Shown here: positions 33,019 through 46,264 of the stretch, piece by piece | Numbering within the stretch: the first letter of the stretch is position 1 | Layout: each line of letters starts with the position of its first letter | Source of the DNA: Aurelia coerulea | Lineage: Eukaryota > Cnidaria > Scyphozoa > Semaeostomeae > Ulmaridae | DNA length: 64,000 nucleotides | NCBI GenBank assembly: GCA_039566865.1 | Contig: CM076959.1 | Coordinates: 3,517,501-3,581,500 of the forward strand | Direction: 5' to 3' | The notes under the pieces: generated by a model | Told to the model about the DNA's origin: nothing | Databases searched by the model: none | The model's input: the letters and a program-made list of their open reading frames with translations, nothing else | Translations under genes and position numbers: made by a program

Positions 33019-34554
33019 TCAACGCCAAAGCCAAATCATTGTCCGTTGCAAATCCCAACGAAGCAAAAACTCCGCCAGAGCTCAAACGTGGAAGTCTGCA
33101 GAGGTACTTTGCTGTACCTGGTCTTCAAAGCTGCATCTTTCTTTTTTCTTCCCCGTGCATCCTTCCCTTTCACATTTTCTCCACGAGAGGCCATCGTAAC
33201 GACATAGTCAAAAGCTGCTGTAATGTAAGCTGTGGTGAATGCAAATGGCCGCTAAAACACGCCTTCGCAGGCTCAGCGCTCCCTTGATTCGCAATATCAT
33301 TCATATTGGCTGATTAGCTAAATATTTAACGCTTGGGTTATTTCAATGGTAACAGAAATTCGATCGGGAAAAGCCAATGAACCGAGTGATAGAGTGCCTT
33401 TAACCCTATCTGACCTGGGGGGGGGGATTCCACCCCCCCCCCTACTACATTTTTATCTACAACGTTTTCCACACATGCAGCAGGCCTCTGATACTTCGTA
33501 AGTTTAACTTTGTATCATAGAGCAATAAAATTGCAACAATTTGGACATTCTATTATTAGCCTTGTTTCCATGGTTACCAATTTTTCATACTGCACTCTGT
33601 GAAAAACATACTTTGTATACTTTGTATGTTTAATTGGGCCAATTAAGTCTAAATTAAGAATTTATATATATTTTGATCTATATCTTTCATTTCTTTATGA
33701 AAAATAAAGTTTCATGACCTTTTAGCAACCTTTCATTTATATAACGTCATATGACATCATAATGATCATCATGCTCTAGCAACAACAACAACATCGCTAA
33801 TTAGATTATGATTTCAAATTGATTATGATACAACTTGGTTGAAGCTTGCAGGAGGAAAAAGAACAGCTCATTTGTAACTAACTCAAGAATGCTTAATGTG
33901 AATGAGGAATGAAGATGCTACTTGCATGGTTGAAAACAAATTGTCATTAGTGCTGGCCACTTGAACAAGTTCATGGATTCAAAACGCAGAAATGTTTCAT
34001 TTATTTTCAAAACCAAGATTAGAAATCAAAAATATGCTAGTCTAGCAATCTGCTCTTTGTCTCAACCACCAACAACAATCAATTTTATTTATATTGGAAA
34101 TTATGATCTTACCACTTTAGACTTAAGACATTATGATCTTACCATCTTACCACTAAGAAAACAAGGCATTTATCTGGTTTTTCAGCTGAATAAAAAAAGT
34201 TGATTTTTTTTTAATTTGTACATTACATTCAGAATTGTACATGGGGAGGGGGGGGGGGGGTAAGATTACCTGCCAGTTCAGTTAGGATTTTTACCGTGGC
34301 TGAGTATCTAAAAATTTTGCTACCCCCCCCCCCCCTGTATTTGGTTTGGTACTGTATTTGGTTTAAAGGGTGGTCAAAATGTCATTTTTGGCCAATCAGG
34401 CTTAAAAGCAATGTAAATAGGCTCTCCGGTTTACAGAATACATCATGGCACAATGGCACATGGCACAGTAAAATTACTGATCATTATGCAATTAGCAGTT
34501 TGTTGCATTGTTGTCTTGAAATTCGTTGTCTCCAACGACCTGGTTGACATTCCC
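33019..34554. other. gap rich in poly-G/poly-C tracts
   Basis: G- and C-runs of 10-13 bases at about 33418, 33435, 34245 and 34323 look like degenerate MITE ends. No coding region supported. Confidence 0.45.
33400..33450. mobile_element. probable solo piggyBac-like MITE end
   Basis: TTAACCCTATCTGACCTGG followed by a G-run and a C-run, the same tip as the MITE at 23412. A matching inverted end was not found. Confidence 0.4.
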
Positions 34555-37500
34555 TTAAAGTTGCTTCAATGACCTATAACAGCTTTTCATGTTACGAGAA
34601 GCATCCTTATCTTTTTTGAGACCTTTCTTCAATCCAAGTATAAACTGCCGCCCAAGACCTCTGTTTTCCTCCCAACATTTGCGAATAAAATTAGGAAGTG
34701 GCAATTTAAGACGTGTTTTGTTACGTTTCTTTAAGCTGAAGAAAGTTTCTACAATAGCATTGGTGTTCTTATTTACGTTGATATTGTTGGTTGTCATTTC
34801 TGGATAGGTACATTGGTAATCCGGATTAAACCTGTTCAGGTTTTCAAGGCAAATGTTGCTCCACAGGGAAATATATGGAAGTTTTGCGTTGAGCCAAGTC
34901 CATACTTCTGGCATGAAATAACGATTCAACCCTGGATTGCACCCCCTGCCGTTGTCAACTTCGATCTGTACCTTACCAATCTTCTCTTCCCAGTAATTTT
35001 TTAATTGACTTATCGGTTGGGTCTCTGCCTCCTTTCCGTCATCACCGCCATCATCACTGTAGTTGGAGCCAGTATCATCAACTTGCTCTTCATCGCTGCT
35101 ATCTAATGTTTCTACGGGTGGATCTTCAAATGTATTTATGCTCTCCTCCAACTTGCATCTTTCAAGTGCATCTATCATTTTGCTTGTTGCCTGTTTTGTT
35201 TTCATCACAACGATCGCCCTCTCGATTATGCTTGCAACTTCATCTAGAGTTTTGCATTGTATTAATTTGCCAACAAGGCGCATTGCAAAATGAACTTGAC
35301 TGCTTTCCTGTTGCTCTTTGTTTCGATATTTTGGTTCTCATTACGTGGAAACCGCAAACATGAAGGATACTTTTTTGCGAATCATTTTGTGTAGCTTCGT
35401 AGCTTCGCCCGTTAAAATTATGTAGGTGCGGTCCAAATACTGATGCATGGTTTCGTTAGCGAATTCCTGCAAGTATGCTTGAATGAGGGCCATACTAAAA
35501 GATGGCTTTTGAGACCACTAGGTCCATATTTTTGGTATTCTTTTTCATGAATCATAGCGAAGAATCTTCGTATCGCAAACTGACCCTGATTGCTAGATAT
35601 AAACTCAGCAATAGGTACAGGAGGGCTCAAATTGTATGGGTGTCGCATTGCACAGGCATAATATAGAATTTGCTTCAAGTATTTTGGCTGCTTCACAACG
35701 GAGCCGGTTGCGTCTATGAAAAGAATATCATTCCTTACCGTTTGATGATAAAGCATTGCCATCGGTTGATCCATTAATATTATACTTAATTCATTTTCAC
35801 TAACAACTGGACAGTTAATGTAACCAAATTCGTTTCTAAATGTGTGGCCAAGCTCTATGGCTTCTCGTTCATCGCGCACCTGCAGTTCCTTTTGAAGTTC
35901 TAAAACAGCCCTACTTAAACTTTCAACTGAGTCTGCTTCATGTCTTGCCTTGGCAGCAAGTTGCTGGTAGGCTATGTGGCTTTTCCCAGGACCTGTCAGA
36001 TTACCAGCTGCAAATGACTCGCTATCTACATTCATGAGATCCTCCCTGTGTTTCTCTGAAGGCAATGCAGCCCTGTTATCTACAAAATATTGTTTTAGAG
36101 ATTCTCTTTCTTCACCTGTTATTCTTCAAGCACTAACTGATTCTTTTTCATGTATTATGTCACCTTCGAAAGAGAGAGTTATTTCACTGGAGCTGGAATC
36201 AATGATCGAATAAGAAACTTTATGGGGACATTCCTTAAATTTGCAATTTGCATTTCCTTTAAAGTATTCACAACCTGATTTCCGGGAATTCTTCACCCGA
36301 ACATGTTGATAACCTAGTTTCCACACACAATACTTGCTGTACTTAGACAATATTTTTGTTATCATCGTTGCGGCGGCAATGCCAATCTTTGACCGGCCGC
36401 GAGGAGTAGATTGCCGATCAAAAGGGCTGTCCTTTTGATGATTGTCTGGTGGAATTAAAGCTCGCCAGTTCTTTGGCGAGGTTAGTATTTTTCAATTTTG
36501 CACGAAAGTCTTCCAGTGCACTACCTGAACGAGAAAGAGCTCTTACCAGTTCATTATCAGATATGCCTGTGGAAGGGACTTTAGGTTGGACATCATTATT
36601 TTCGACCATATTTACGATTTCATTCATAGCATCGACTCTAGGCACAGAGGACTGCGAAGACAACTCATCTATGTTTCGTGGCAATTTTGACAAACCAAAT
36701 GAAAGCCCCTGACGGAGTGCCAAGCAGTTAACTGCCTCACCAATTAGTCTGCCTATGAAAGCTGTCTCATCTTCAAGTGCCACGGATCTAATGCCTCTTC
36801 TACTATCATTAGACTCTAACCGCGGTCGCTTACAGACCAATATGATTGTTCAGCATCGTTTTTTCTCTTAACTACGGACTTATTTCGCCTAAATTTCGTT
36901 GTAGTGGTGACACTGCTACTGGGGATGTCAGATCAGTTGCTTTGCCTAAAATCGTTGTCTTCTGCCTCGTGATTTATAGTGGCTACAGATATATCTTTCT
37001 CAACGTCAATTTCCATTTCTGTTTCCGAACGTAGTTCCTGCAAGCTATCATTGGATAAACAGCCTGTGCGGAACCAAGGGTCGATTTAATTTTGCAGCAA
37101 CTGTTTTGCTGCATTTCGGAAGGCTCTGTTAGTTTTTTACTTGGCTGACAGGTAACTTTATCCAAGTCAATCGTAACGCAACTTTCTTCACTATCACTAC
37201 ATGGAACAACATTGCGTTCAAAACGGTCAAACCCAAATGGAGGATCATTTTGACGAAAACTATCAAGTTTAGTATCTTCAACAACATTTTCTGTTGCATT
37301 TCCAGATTCTACTTTATTTCCGTTGGATTCGGAACATTCATCAACTTTCTGAGCTACCCTGCGTTCTCTTTGCTTCAAAAAGGAAGTATCAATGTACTCT
37401 TTGTGCACCCTATACAAATTTCGCAGCCTTAACACGTGTTTCTTGCTCATTGCCCAGATCGAATTGAAAAAGGATTTACAGACATTTATGAGGTCGGCTT

Positions 37501-37804
37501 TGCTCAATGCGGTAAATGCAATATCATTGGTATCAAAGAGCTCCAACAGAACATTTACTAACCTGTCGGCGTTTCCTTGAGTGTGAAATTCATAGCCTCC
37601 TCTTGGACGTGCCCCCCCCCCCCCGAAACATTTCTTAAACTTTTGAGTTTCCGTGATTGTTTGGATAGAGAAACCTGCACAATTTCCGAAACCTGAGAAG
37701 TCCTTCAATCCGACAAAAGCATCTGAGTAATCCTTCGAACGAAACTCTTCAACCACATACTGCCCCGACGCATTTCTGGCTGAGACGTTGTTTTTAGATG
37801 CCAA
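34555..37804 (-). pseudogene. Mutator/NOF-like transposase pseudogene
   Basis: Minus-strand blocks line up as one protein: an N-terminal region (37804-36983), a Ser-rich part (36840-36418), a zinc-finger-like block (36365-36126: YFKGNANCKFKECPHKVSY), a catalytic-type block (36065-35418: ILFIDATGSVVKQPK, then PIAEFISSNQGQF) and a C-terminal block (35283-34555: YFMPEVWTWLNAKLPYI, NAIVETFFSLKKR). The FIDATGSVVK Asp and the arrangement resemble MULE transposases of the NOF/Foldback group. Breaks seen: frame changes near 37050 and 36850, a one-base excess at the TTTT near 36425, an in-frame TGA near 36123 and a frame change near 35450. A poly-C run of about 11 at 37614 lies inside the first block. 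Confidence 0.6.
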
Positions 37805-38184
37805 ATTGCATCAATTCATGAAAGATTGTGTTGAAAGAGATGGAATGGCAGATCGTAAAGCTAGCAATTTATTTGCTTCTTTGCTCAGCACTAGCATTGT
37901 CGATAACGAAAGAGCGCCTTTCGTTTTCTGCAGCCCTGCAAGTGGCCTCGAAAGCTTTTGCCTGTTCATACACAGACTCACAGCCGAGGTCAGAAGTCGT
38001 CGGCTCGCATGTGGTTTTCCGAGTATTCGTATTGAAGGGCTCGGGGAAGCAGCTGTGGATACAGTCTGCTCTTTGCTCGCAACATTAATTTTCAAAAAAC
38101 TTTTCAGGTCATACTTTAGGGTGGTTTTGAAGCGATACTTTAGGGTGGTCCTAATCTTCTTCTGTCCTTCGACTCTGAAATTTC

Positions 38185-39953
38185 CTACGCGATGCTAGAA
38201 TATCCTCCAGTTTCACTGTTGGCAGGTGTGAGGAGCTTGTATTCGCAAGCAGCTTCCAGTTCCAACCAGTCATCTATCGATTTGTCTTGTGAAGAAAGAG
38301 ATAGTAAATCGCATTTGGCGCCAATAGTTCTACGCCTTACTTCCCAATAAGGACATACATATTCAAGGATATACTAATGATATACAAGGATATATAAAAA
38401 GATATATATATAATGATAATAAGGGATAGGATATATATCCAGTAACGATATATATGTACAATATACCTGGGGAGGGAGGATACAGATAACTTGCCAACGG
38501 ACGGGGGTCTGCCACCCGGTTCTCAGAAAGGTAGCGTCTTCAAATTACCAATATTTGCCGTCGTACCCACCTTTATGTGGAATTTTAACATAAAACGACA
38601 CATTTTAAACTATTTAGTGGGTATTTTAAGCCATACCCATCTACGTTTAAGGAGAATGTGCCGAAAAAGAACTTTAGTATGGATAGTATTGGTCAAAGAA
38701 ACACACATATGGGCGGCAGATACCCGTACCCTCTACATGCTTGTGCCGCGCAGCAATTTTTTGATAACCCTGCATTTCAGATCACAAAGAGTTAATTGGG
38801 AAAGCACACAGTGGAATTATACCGGGTGACCCAGAAAAAAGTGACCCAACGCAATCTGCTTTAGAAAAATAAGTACGTGGCTGATTGAAAAACTTCAAAT
38901 GCTGTTCTGTCGCTAAAAGACTGGCCTACATTATGAGTATTTTTTGGAATTTTTTTTGACACTATAAATTTCCCAAGTTAAAGATTTTGAGAAAACGGGC
39001 AAGCTTGAAATCCACAAAAAGTCATCAAAAACAGGGGATCGATTAAAAACCATTTGAGATCTTCAAAACAATGAGCAAGGCGCTTCATTTCAGCCTGGGA
39101 ATAGGCAACTCAGTTAAAAATGTCCAGATCAAGTTTATGGTCCCTAGGTACCTAAACATTTGGAGCTGAACATAAATGTTCTTTGTAAACTTGTGGAATT
39201 TCAAAGGAATGCAATTTCCACGCAAATCGAAATGTTCGAGAATTGCTTACAGAAAAGCAGGAGTATCCTTGTCCCTTGAGACAAGAATATTTAGGTATCT
39301 AGGGACTACAAACTTGCTCTGACGACATTCGACTGAGTTGCCTATTCCCATGCTGAAATGAAACACGCTTCTCGTTGTTTTGAAGATCTGAAAAGGCTAC
39401 AAATCGATCCCCTGTTTTTGACGATTTTTTTAAGATTTCAAGGATGCCCCTTTTCTCAAAATCCTTAATTCGGGAAATTTACCATGTCGAATAAAATTGC
39501 GAAAAATACTCATAATGTAGCCTAGACTTTTAGCGACAGAACAACGTTTGAATTATTCGAATTAGCCACTTACTTTTCATTCTATAACAGATTGCGTTGG
39601 GTCACTTTTTTTTGGGTCACCCGGTAGTAAATATTATCAGCTTCCTTTCACACAACTCAGTCTCCAGAAAGATAGAATTGCCAATGAAAACCAACCTTTG
39701 TAAAGAATTGACGCTAATGCTTTTGGGATGCCCGTTTGGGAAGACAAACATTTGAAGTCAATCAAAATGTTCCATATGCAAATACAACACTGATATAATT
39801 AACTGCGTACTTACCTTTTCCTAATGTCACTTCATGGTCCATTTTTTTTCTCTTTCCACGTTTCTTGCGGCGTCGCTGCACATATGGCTGAGGATGAATC
39901 TAAAAGCAAGGTGGTACAATTGAAAAATGAGAATAATGTAAACTGATAATAAC

Positions 39954-40001
<48 letters not shown>

Positions 40002-42278
40002 TAATTTATTTACAAAGTAAGCTTATAACAAAACCATAGCTAAAATTACAGCTAATTAACGCCTACTTAATCATCGTAGCAACTGATGATATTAACAATT
40101 ACAACTTATCAAACTTTTCCCGTAAATACTTGCATGATTCTGCCAACAACAATAGGCCAAACTTTAGCTGGCACAATAACTCAGATTTTCCCGCCAAAGC
40201 TTTCCCGCCAAAATTTTCCCGCCGAAGCATTCCCATAGAAATTTTGCCCCCGGGAGTGTGCTGAGCTGAACAGTAAAGGGATTTGTGAAGAGTGAAAACC
40301 CCACTTTGGTTCTTGTACCAAAAAGATTGAGTCCCGTTGTCGAAATGTGTTTTGCAAAATGTTAGATAGGCTAAAGATGCCCTGTTCCTATAAGCAATAA
40401 AAGCCACTTGACCTTTGTGGGCTCCTTCACAAGTTGGGACGAAATGGCGTGATCTGATTGGTCAATCCCCAAATCAAATCAAACATCTGGGTCTATTGAA
40501 AACGAAATGTTGCCATGTTACATACATACATACATAAATACATACATACATAGCGATTTTTGACTTACTTGTTTATGGATGTAAAACCCATGTTTGGCAT
40601 GTCGAATCAATACATTGCCCATCACCTGCTCGTATTCAATAATTGATTCATATTGTGCTTTGTAGTTGAATGTACTTTTGTCTTCTTCATTTGCTTTGTC
40701 TTGTTCACGCCCTTCTCCAACTACGTCCACTTCGTTGTTTTGCTCGCTATTGGTAACAAAATAAAACGTCTTCAAATAAATCCTATTTATAAGTAAATGC
40801 TGACATAAAATTTTTTGCAAGATACAGTAAACCAGTAAACACGGCGTATAAGATCCTTCGAGTTTCGATAGCGACATGGATTCTTGCAAATTTGTGTTCT
40901 ATTCGTTTAAATATTACAATAAATAATACATTACTATACAATTCACGTACAGTTATTTACAAACGTCAGCTTATTTGCACCACCGCCCATGGCACAGAAG
41001 CATGGATGCCAACTGGAAGCCAATTATGTGCAAGTACCAAGTATAGCCTTACCTGTTATTCGTATGACTTTGTTTCTTTTTCTTCACATCGCTTTTGGGT
41101 AACATTTTCAGGGCTATACAATGAATGATGAGCGTAATCATTATCATTACGAAAATTATCTATAACAGAATCAATTCTTTGCTATTTTTTCTGCACAAAT
41201 ATAGGGTTTTTACCGATTCAATAGCAAATTTTGAAATGTCGGCGATTATTTTTGGGTCGCGATTTCCTGCTCCTATGTTTAAAGTCTCTGGTTAATCACA
41301 ACACAGATACATACTACATACTACACATACTACACAGATGAGCTACATACCAATTGGATTGTGGTGTTTCAGCTCGCGCAACATCCATTCTGGGCACTTC
41401 CTCTGCATGCTACACCTGCCGTCATTCACCAGTACGTCGCAGACATTGCTAACTAATTGCTGCACTCCCTGCCTCATAAGGGTCATCAGCAGAAGAAGGC
41501 CCTTATTGTCACTTATGTGCACACTGTCCTTGCTACACCATAATTCCAAATCATGAAATGAAAAATTTTTGCCAACGTCCAAGAACTCTGCTTCTACTCA
41601 GTCACATGTTTTGGCCATCATACCATTATACCAACAACGATAGCAGGACATTCATACTGATAATAAAATACTACCATGAAAGGCCAGTGAGCTGGAGTTT
41701 TATACAAATATAATGGGGTACAATGGATCATTTGCAGGCTGTCATTAAGAAGCTGGCTAGAGTTGCAGTTTTGCGAAGATATGGTATAACAATTGTCTAA
41801 AGAATCTACCATGAGAGTTTCCGTACCCGCTCTAAAATTTCCTGAAAAGGTTCATACCCCCCATTTTCTTTGGAATAGTTTTCATAGTCCCCACCAATTC
41901 TAATCCGCCCCGGTACCCAGAGTTATAAATGACTGACTTCTTAGACAGTTGCTTTCTGGGTTCATGAATTTGTTGATTTGTATATCTTGAATAAGGGAAA
42001 AATCGAAAAGAAACAGACCAAACCATAATTTACAACTGAAAAGCATGATACACGGAAAACTATTCTTGAGCTAGAAACTCCATTCTTGGTCTAACACATT
42101 TACCCCATCTCTATCCTAAATATCCTAGAGAACCCCCGGTGTTGTAACACTCTACGTACCCTTCCCGTCGATCTTCATACTCATCAAGGCGTGGAACTAT
42201 TGACACAGCCAAGATCTGAAAGCAATTTGAAATATCATATTACATGTAATTTTTTTAAGTACGTTTTCATGACGCAAA

Positions 42279-42318
<40 letters not shown>

Positions 42319-44700
42319 TATCAATATTTATACAGGTTTACTTGGTCAACTCAGAACAGCTGCTATAAATCAAGGACCTGTGTCTAACGAAAAGTAGTAA
42401 AAACTATTATTTACAATATAAGGTTTCTTCAAAGTTGAAAATTAAAATCAAAGTCATTGCACCCGTTCCTGAATCTCACAACTGAGTTTTCATTTTTTAG
42501 TTCAGGTGGCAATCTGTTGTATATCTGTACACCTTGATAACTAAACGTTTTTCGGGCGGTTTCTGTCCTTATGCGAGGCACCACGAGATTTGACTTATTA
42601 CCCCGAGTGTCCTTTTGGTGATCCAATCTTTTAAAGTGATTCTCTAATATCTTTGGTGCAAGGCCGTTCAGGCATTTAAATACTTTAATAGCACAACGTT
42701 TATTTCTTGCATGATTTATCGATGGAAAGTTAATTGTGCCATTTTGTCCGTTTATGATCCTCATTGCACGATCTTGAAGTTTTTCAAGCTTTGATTTGTG
42801 TGAGTCTGAAATTCCAATGCTTATGTTGCTGCAGTATAGGAATATAGGCAAAATCATTACTTTATATATGGTTTCAGCGGTTGTAGGGCTCACATTCATG
42901 CGCACCCTCGCAAGCAACTTGATCCTTGAAGATACTTTTTGTACATTTTTTCAAATTGGCTCAAAAGATTTAGGTTTTTATCAAGTGTTATCCCAAGGTA
43001 TTCGTATCTATCTGATTCGACAATCTTTTGCCCGGTCATATTAATCTCTATTGTATCGGCCTTTGCTAATTTCTGATGGCTTCCGAAGAGCACAAATTCT
43101 GTTTTCGACTTTTTTAGGTTTACCACGAGGTTATTTTCAACAAAGAAGCTCCCGAGGTTTTTGATATCATCATTCAGCTTCTCGGCAATATCGTTGCTGT
43201 TCTTGTCTGATGTGAATATTACAGTGTCATCTGCATATAGGATTATACTGCTCTTATTCAACTGCAGATCAATGTCATTGATCAATAAGCTAAATAATAG
43301 TGGGCCTAAAATTGACCCCTGTGGGACCCCACATGTAACAGATTCCTCCTCAGACTTTATACCATCAAATACAACAAAGTGCTTTCGATTAAAGAGGTAG
43401 CTTTCAAACCAATTTAGTTCTCTTTCGATTATGCCGTATGCCGGTAGCTTTGAAAGTAGTCGGGCGTGATCCACCGTATCAAACGCTTTTCTCAAATCTA
43501 CAAACACGGCTCCAGTCAGAAGTCCTTTATCCATGCGCATTCCTATTTGATCAGTAAAGTAAGTAACAGCGTGTTCAGTTGATGAACCTCGCCTAAATCC
43601 AAATTGATTATCTGACAAAAGATGGTTTTTGCAGAGATATTCATATACCTGTCTGTATACAACGCGCTCTATAACTTTAGAAAGCACGGGGAGGACTGAG
43701 ATTGGCCGGTAATTGTCCATTGCAGATCTCTCTTCCGCTTTGTGGACGGCCAAAATTTTTGCACACTTTTCAGCAGTTGGGAAGACAGAATTTTGTAGAG
43801 AACAGTTTATCAAGAGGGACATAGGTTCACATAATACGCCAGCACCATAGATGATGAATGAGAGAGGTGGGAATTTCGTCATAACCTGAGCTCTTTTTCT
43901 TCTTTAGTGACTTCAGATTTTCATACATATCTCTTGCAGACGTTTCCTTAAATTGGGAATGGCAGTTTTTTGGGTTCACTCTTTCTTTCATGCTTGAATT
44001 TTCGTGATTTTTCCAAACTGAATCTGAAATGGAAGGGAGAGCAGCTTGTATTCTCTTTCCAATTTCTGCAGAAAACTTGCAGAAACCATTGGCTATAATT
44101 TTTTGTCGGGTGTTAAACTACCATCAACGCTTATGAGTTTGGCTGGAACTTCCTTTTGCTGCTTAACTGGGTAACACCTTTTGATTTGATTCCAAAACGT
44201 TTGATGTTGCAATTTAAATCATTTTCCTTAAGACCTAATAAACGTATTTTTGTGTAAGAAACTGCCCATAACCAATTCAACTCTCAGATGTAGCTAAGAG
44301 ATTAAGATGCACTAATTTTTGATGAGAAACAAAGTTCCAGGGCTGGTAAGCAGTTTTTAAATTATTAGTTCATTTTGCTAACAAAATTTTCTTACGTGTT
44401 TCTTATATTTTTAATGCCAATGTAGAGTTAATTTTGCTTTGTCTTCACTGGCTTCAAAATTACTTAGTAAGATCTCAAAACAAGCAATAACATTAATCAC
44501 ACTCAAAATAATGTTCAAACAGTTGCTATAACTGTACACTGTCAAAACATTTTTGAGTGTAATAGAGAAATTATAACTGCAAATTACAAAAGTTTCTATC
44601 TAAAAATCTGATAATTTTAAGAAACTTTCAACACATATCTACATGTATAAAAAATATTAATGATGATGGATGATGATGATGATGATAATGATGATGATGT

Positions 44701-44737
<37 letters not shown>

Positions 44738-46264
44738 AATGATGATGAATAAACATACCTTTGCACTTTGAAATTGTTTCTTTGCTGTCAGCAGTAATCC
44801 CGCAAACTGTTTCTCTGCTTCAGCCAATGAAATGCTGTCAGCAGTAACCCCCTCAAACTGTTTCTCTGCTTCAGCCAATATAAAGTGCTTGGACATATCA
44901 TTGGTGCCGCAAAGAAGAACAACGACTTTCGGTTGGCATTCTTGGGCTATCTTGCAATCGTTGATTTCCAATGCAATGTCCCGGAACCTGCCACCTGAGA
45001 AAAGAAATGGATGATGCGTTTTAATTAGATTTGTACTTGGGGCGTGTTTCGCCAATCCCCCTCCCAACTCCACCACCGACCTTTGCTACACTGTGCTAAA
45101 ACGATACATGAAATGACCAAAAACACTGTCTTTTTTTATATATTCTCATAAAATGTACAATAACAGACAATTAAAACATTACAAAACAATGGCAAAGGGA
45201 GCAAGGAAATACATAATACCCTAAAACCTACATTTAAAATAGAGACAACTATTACAAAAACTACAAAAATGGCTACAGTGGTTTCGCCCATTATGCCCAT
45301 GTTGTCGCAATTTTGAATTTGTCATCAAAAAACCAACTAGCTAGTTTACTTGCTAATCGGTCGAACAAAATTAGAGAAAATTGGTGAGAAGAAATGTTCC
45401 ATTAAAGAAACTATGAATTCCCCAAATTTTGATAGTTTTTGCGTTGCATAGCAACGAATCATTAGAATGATTGACCCTTTTCGTTATATTTGAAAAGGCA
45501 ATTGTCCAAAGAACACCAGCATTAAGTACATTTTGACATACTTCAAGGCCTCCGACGAGATCAGAAAAGTGAGGGGGGGGGGGCCAAACTTGATGCAAAA
45601 AATTACCACAATACAACATGATAAGCTGCCTTTCAGAATGGCATGATTTGCAAAAAAGTGGGGGGCCATGGCCCCCCGGCCCCCCTGTTGTTGGAGTCCC
45701 TGTACTTTGTATTTTTTTAGGAAAGGAGGGGTTAAAATATGCCCCCAGTAGAAGACAACGAGAAATCGCCCAATATCAAGAAGACTTCTACAATACCTGG
45801 TGTACAATTGATGTACCATTGTTGTGCCAACTTTTCATAAGTCCCTTGGACCATAGATCGCAGTTGCGAATCTGAGAAAACAGCAACCTAAGAAATAATT
45901 GGATAATTAGAAAACTTATATGAAATAACACAAATGTTATCAAGTCACGATATTGTTATAACACGGCAGCACTATATATTAATATCTACAGAATAATAAT
46001 GCAATTTGACAGTTGATAATAAGTTTAGAACGGATCCAAACGGAAAAGTGCCTTTGGAGTGTCGAGCCTTTCATGCATCCTAAACGGAAAAGTACCCTTC
46101 ATTCCCCTAGGTACAAAGATGAATAGATAAAAATCAAACGATTGACAACTTACTAGATCATCACTTGGTTGCTTGGGACGATTAATATCCTTGTTCTGCT
46201 TTCCGCTAACTCCACGCTTCCATCGCCTTGCATTTTGACGCGTGCCAAACCCCCTTCTCAGCAT
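38185..46264 (-). CDS. ten-exon SGNH-hydrolase-like gene
   Basis: Exons (minus, in order): 46264-46154, 45887-45797, 44994-44759, 42215-42160, 41985-41858, 41587-41351, 41113-41053, 40746-40569, 39899-39815, 38339-38185. All have GT-AG borders, every junction keeps phase, and the total is 1338 bp (445 codons plus TAG). SGNH/GDSL signatures occur in order: VAVFSDSQLRSM (block I, with Ser-Asp-Ser in place of Gly-Asp-Ser), VVVLLCGTNDMSK (block III) and DSVHISDNKG (block V Asp/His). After the domain comes an acidic stretch and a basic tail (RRRKKRGKRKK), which could be a nuclear signal. There is no signal peptide. Exon 3 contains a tandem duplication (AEAEKQF twice). Substrate unknown; such SGNH-like domains also occur in transposon-derived genes. 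The fifth exon is the least certain. Confidence 0.72.
38822..39624. mobile_element. 803-bp long-TIR MITE (CCGGGTGACCC), TA duplication
   Basis: The arms are inverted repeats of about 350 bp with many scattered differences, starting CCGGGTGACCCAGAAAAAAG. TA flanks both ends (38820-38821, 39625-39626). It lies in the last intron of the SGNH-like gene. A right-arm fragment occurs at about 58405-58639 and a few tens of bases of the left tip at 62454. Confidence 0.85.
39954..40001. repeat. (ATC)n microsatellite
   Basis: About 15 perfect ATC repeats in an intron of the SGNH-like gene. Confidence 0.95.
42280..44225 (-). mobile_element. 5'-truncated CR1-like LINE with (ATT)n tail
   Basis: Reverse transcriptase from 43882 to 42896 (MDNYRPISVLPVLSK, DLRKAFDTVDH, GVPQGSILGPLLF, catalytic YADD at about residue 217) and its C-terminal part 42917-42429 in another frame (GVQIYNRLPPELK), joined by one frame change near 42910. 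Upstream (44225-43882) more coding is visible with a stop (CHSQFKETSARDMYENLKSL). The 3' tail is an ATT microsatellite at about 42280-42318. No endonuclease remains. It sits in intron 3 of the SGNH-like gene, on the same strand. Confidence 0.88.
44657..44750. repeat. (GAT)n microsatellite next to exon 3
   Basis: Imperfect GAT repeats of about 90 bp begin about 10 bp downstream of the exon 3 donor of the SGNH-like gene. In the minus-strand transcript this is an ATC/CAT run at the start of intron 3. Confidence 0.92.
45544..45702. mobile_element. 159-bp mini-hAT, deletion derivative of the 29353 element
   Basis: The left part matches the right end of the 3.67 kb hAT element (AGGCCTCCGACGAGATCAG then G-run and CCAAACTTGA). 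The right part matches its left end (TTTTTTGCAAATCATGCC-like, C-runs, GTTGTTGGAGTCCCTG). Everything between is deleted. TACTT flanks both ends (45539-45543, 45703-45707), again 5 bp. It lies in intron 2 of the SGNH-like gene. Confidence 0.75.

Noticed and set aside
38491..38829. A 112-codon plus-strand frame
   Set aside because: Runs into the MITE end at 38822 and lacks any signature; antisense to an intron of the SGNH-like gene.
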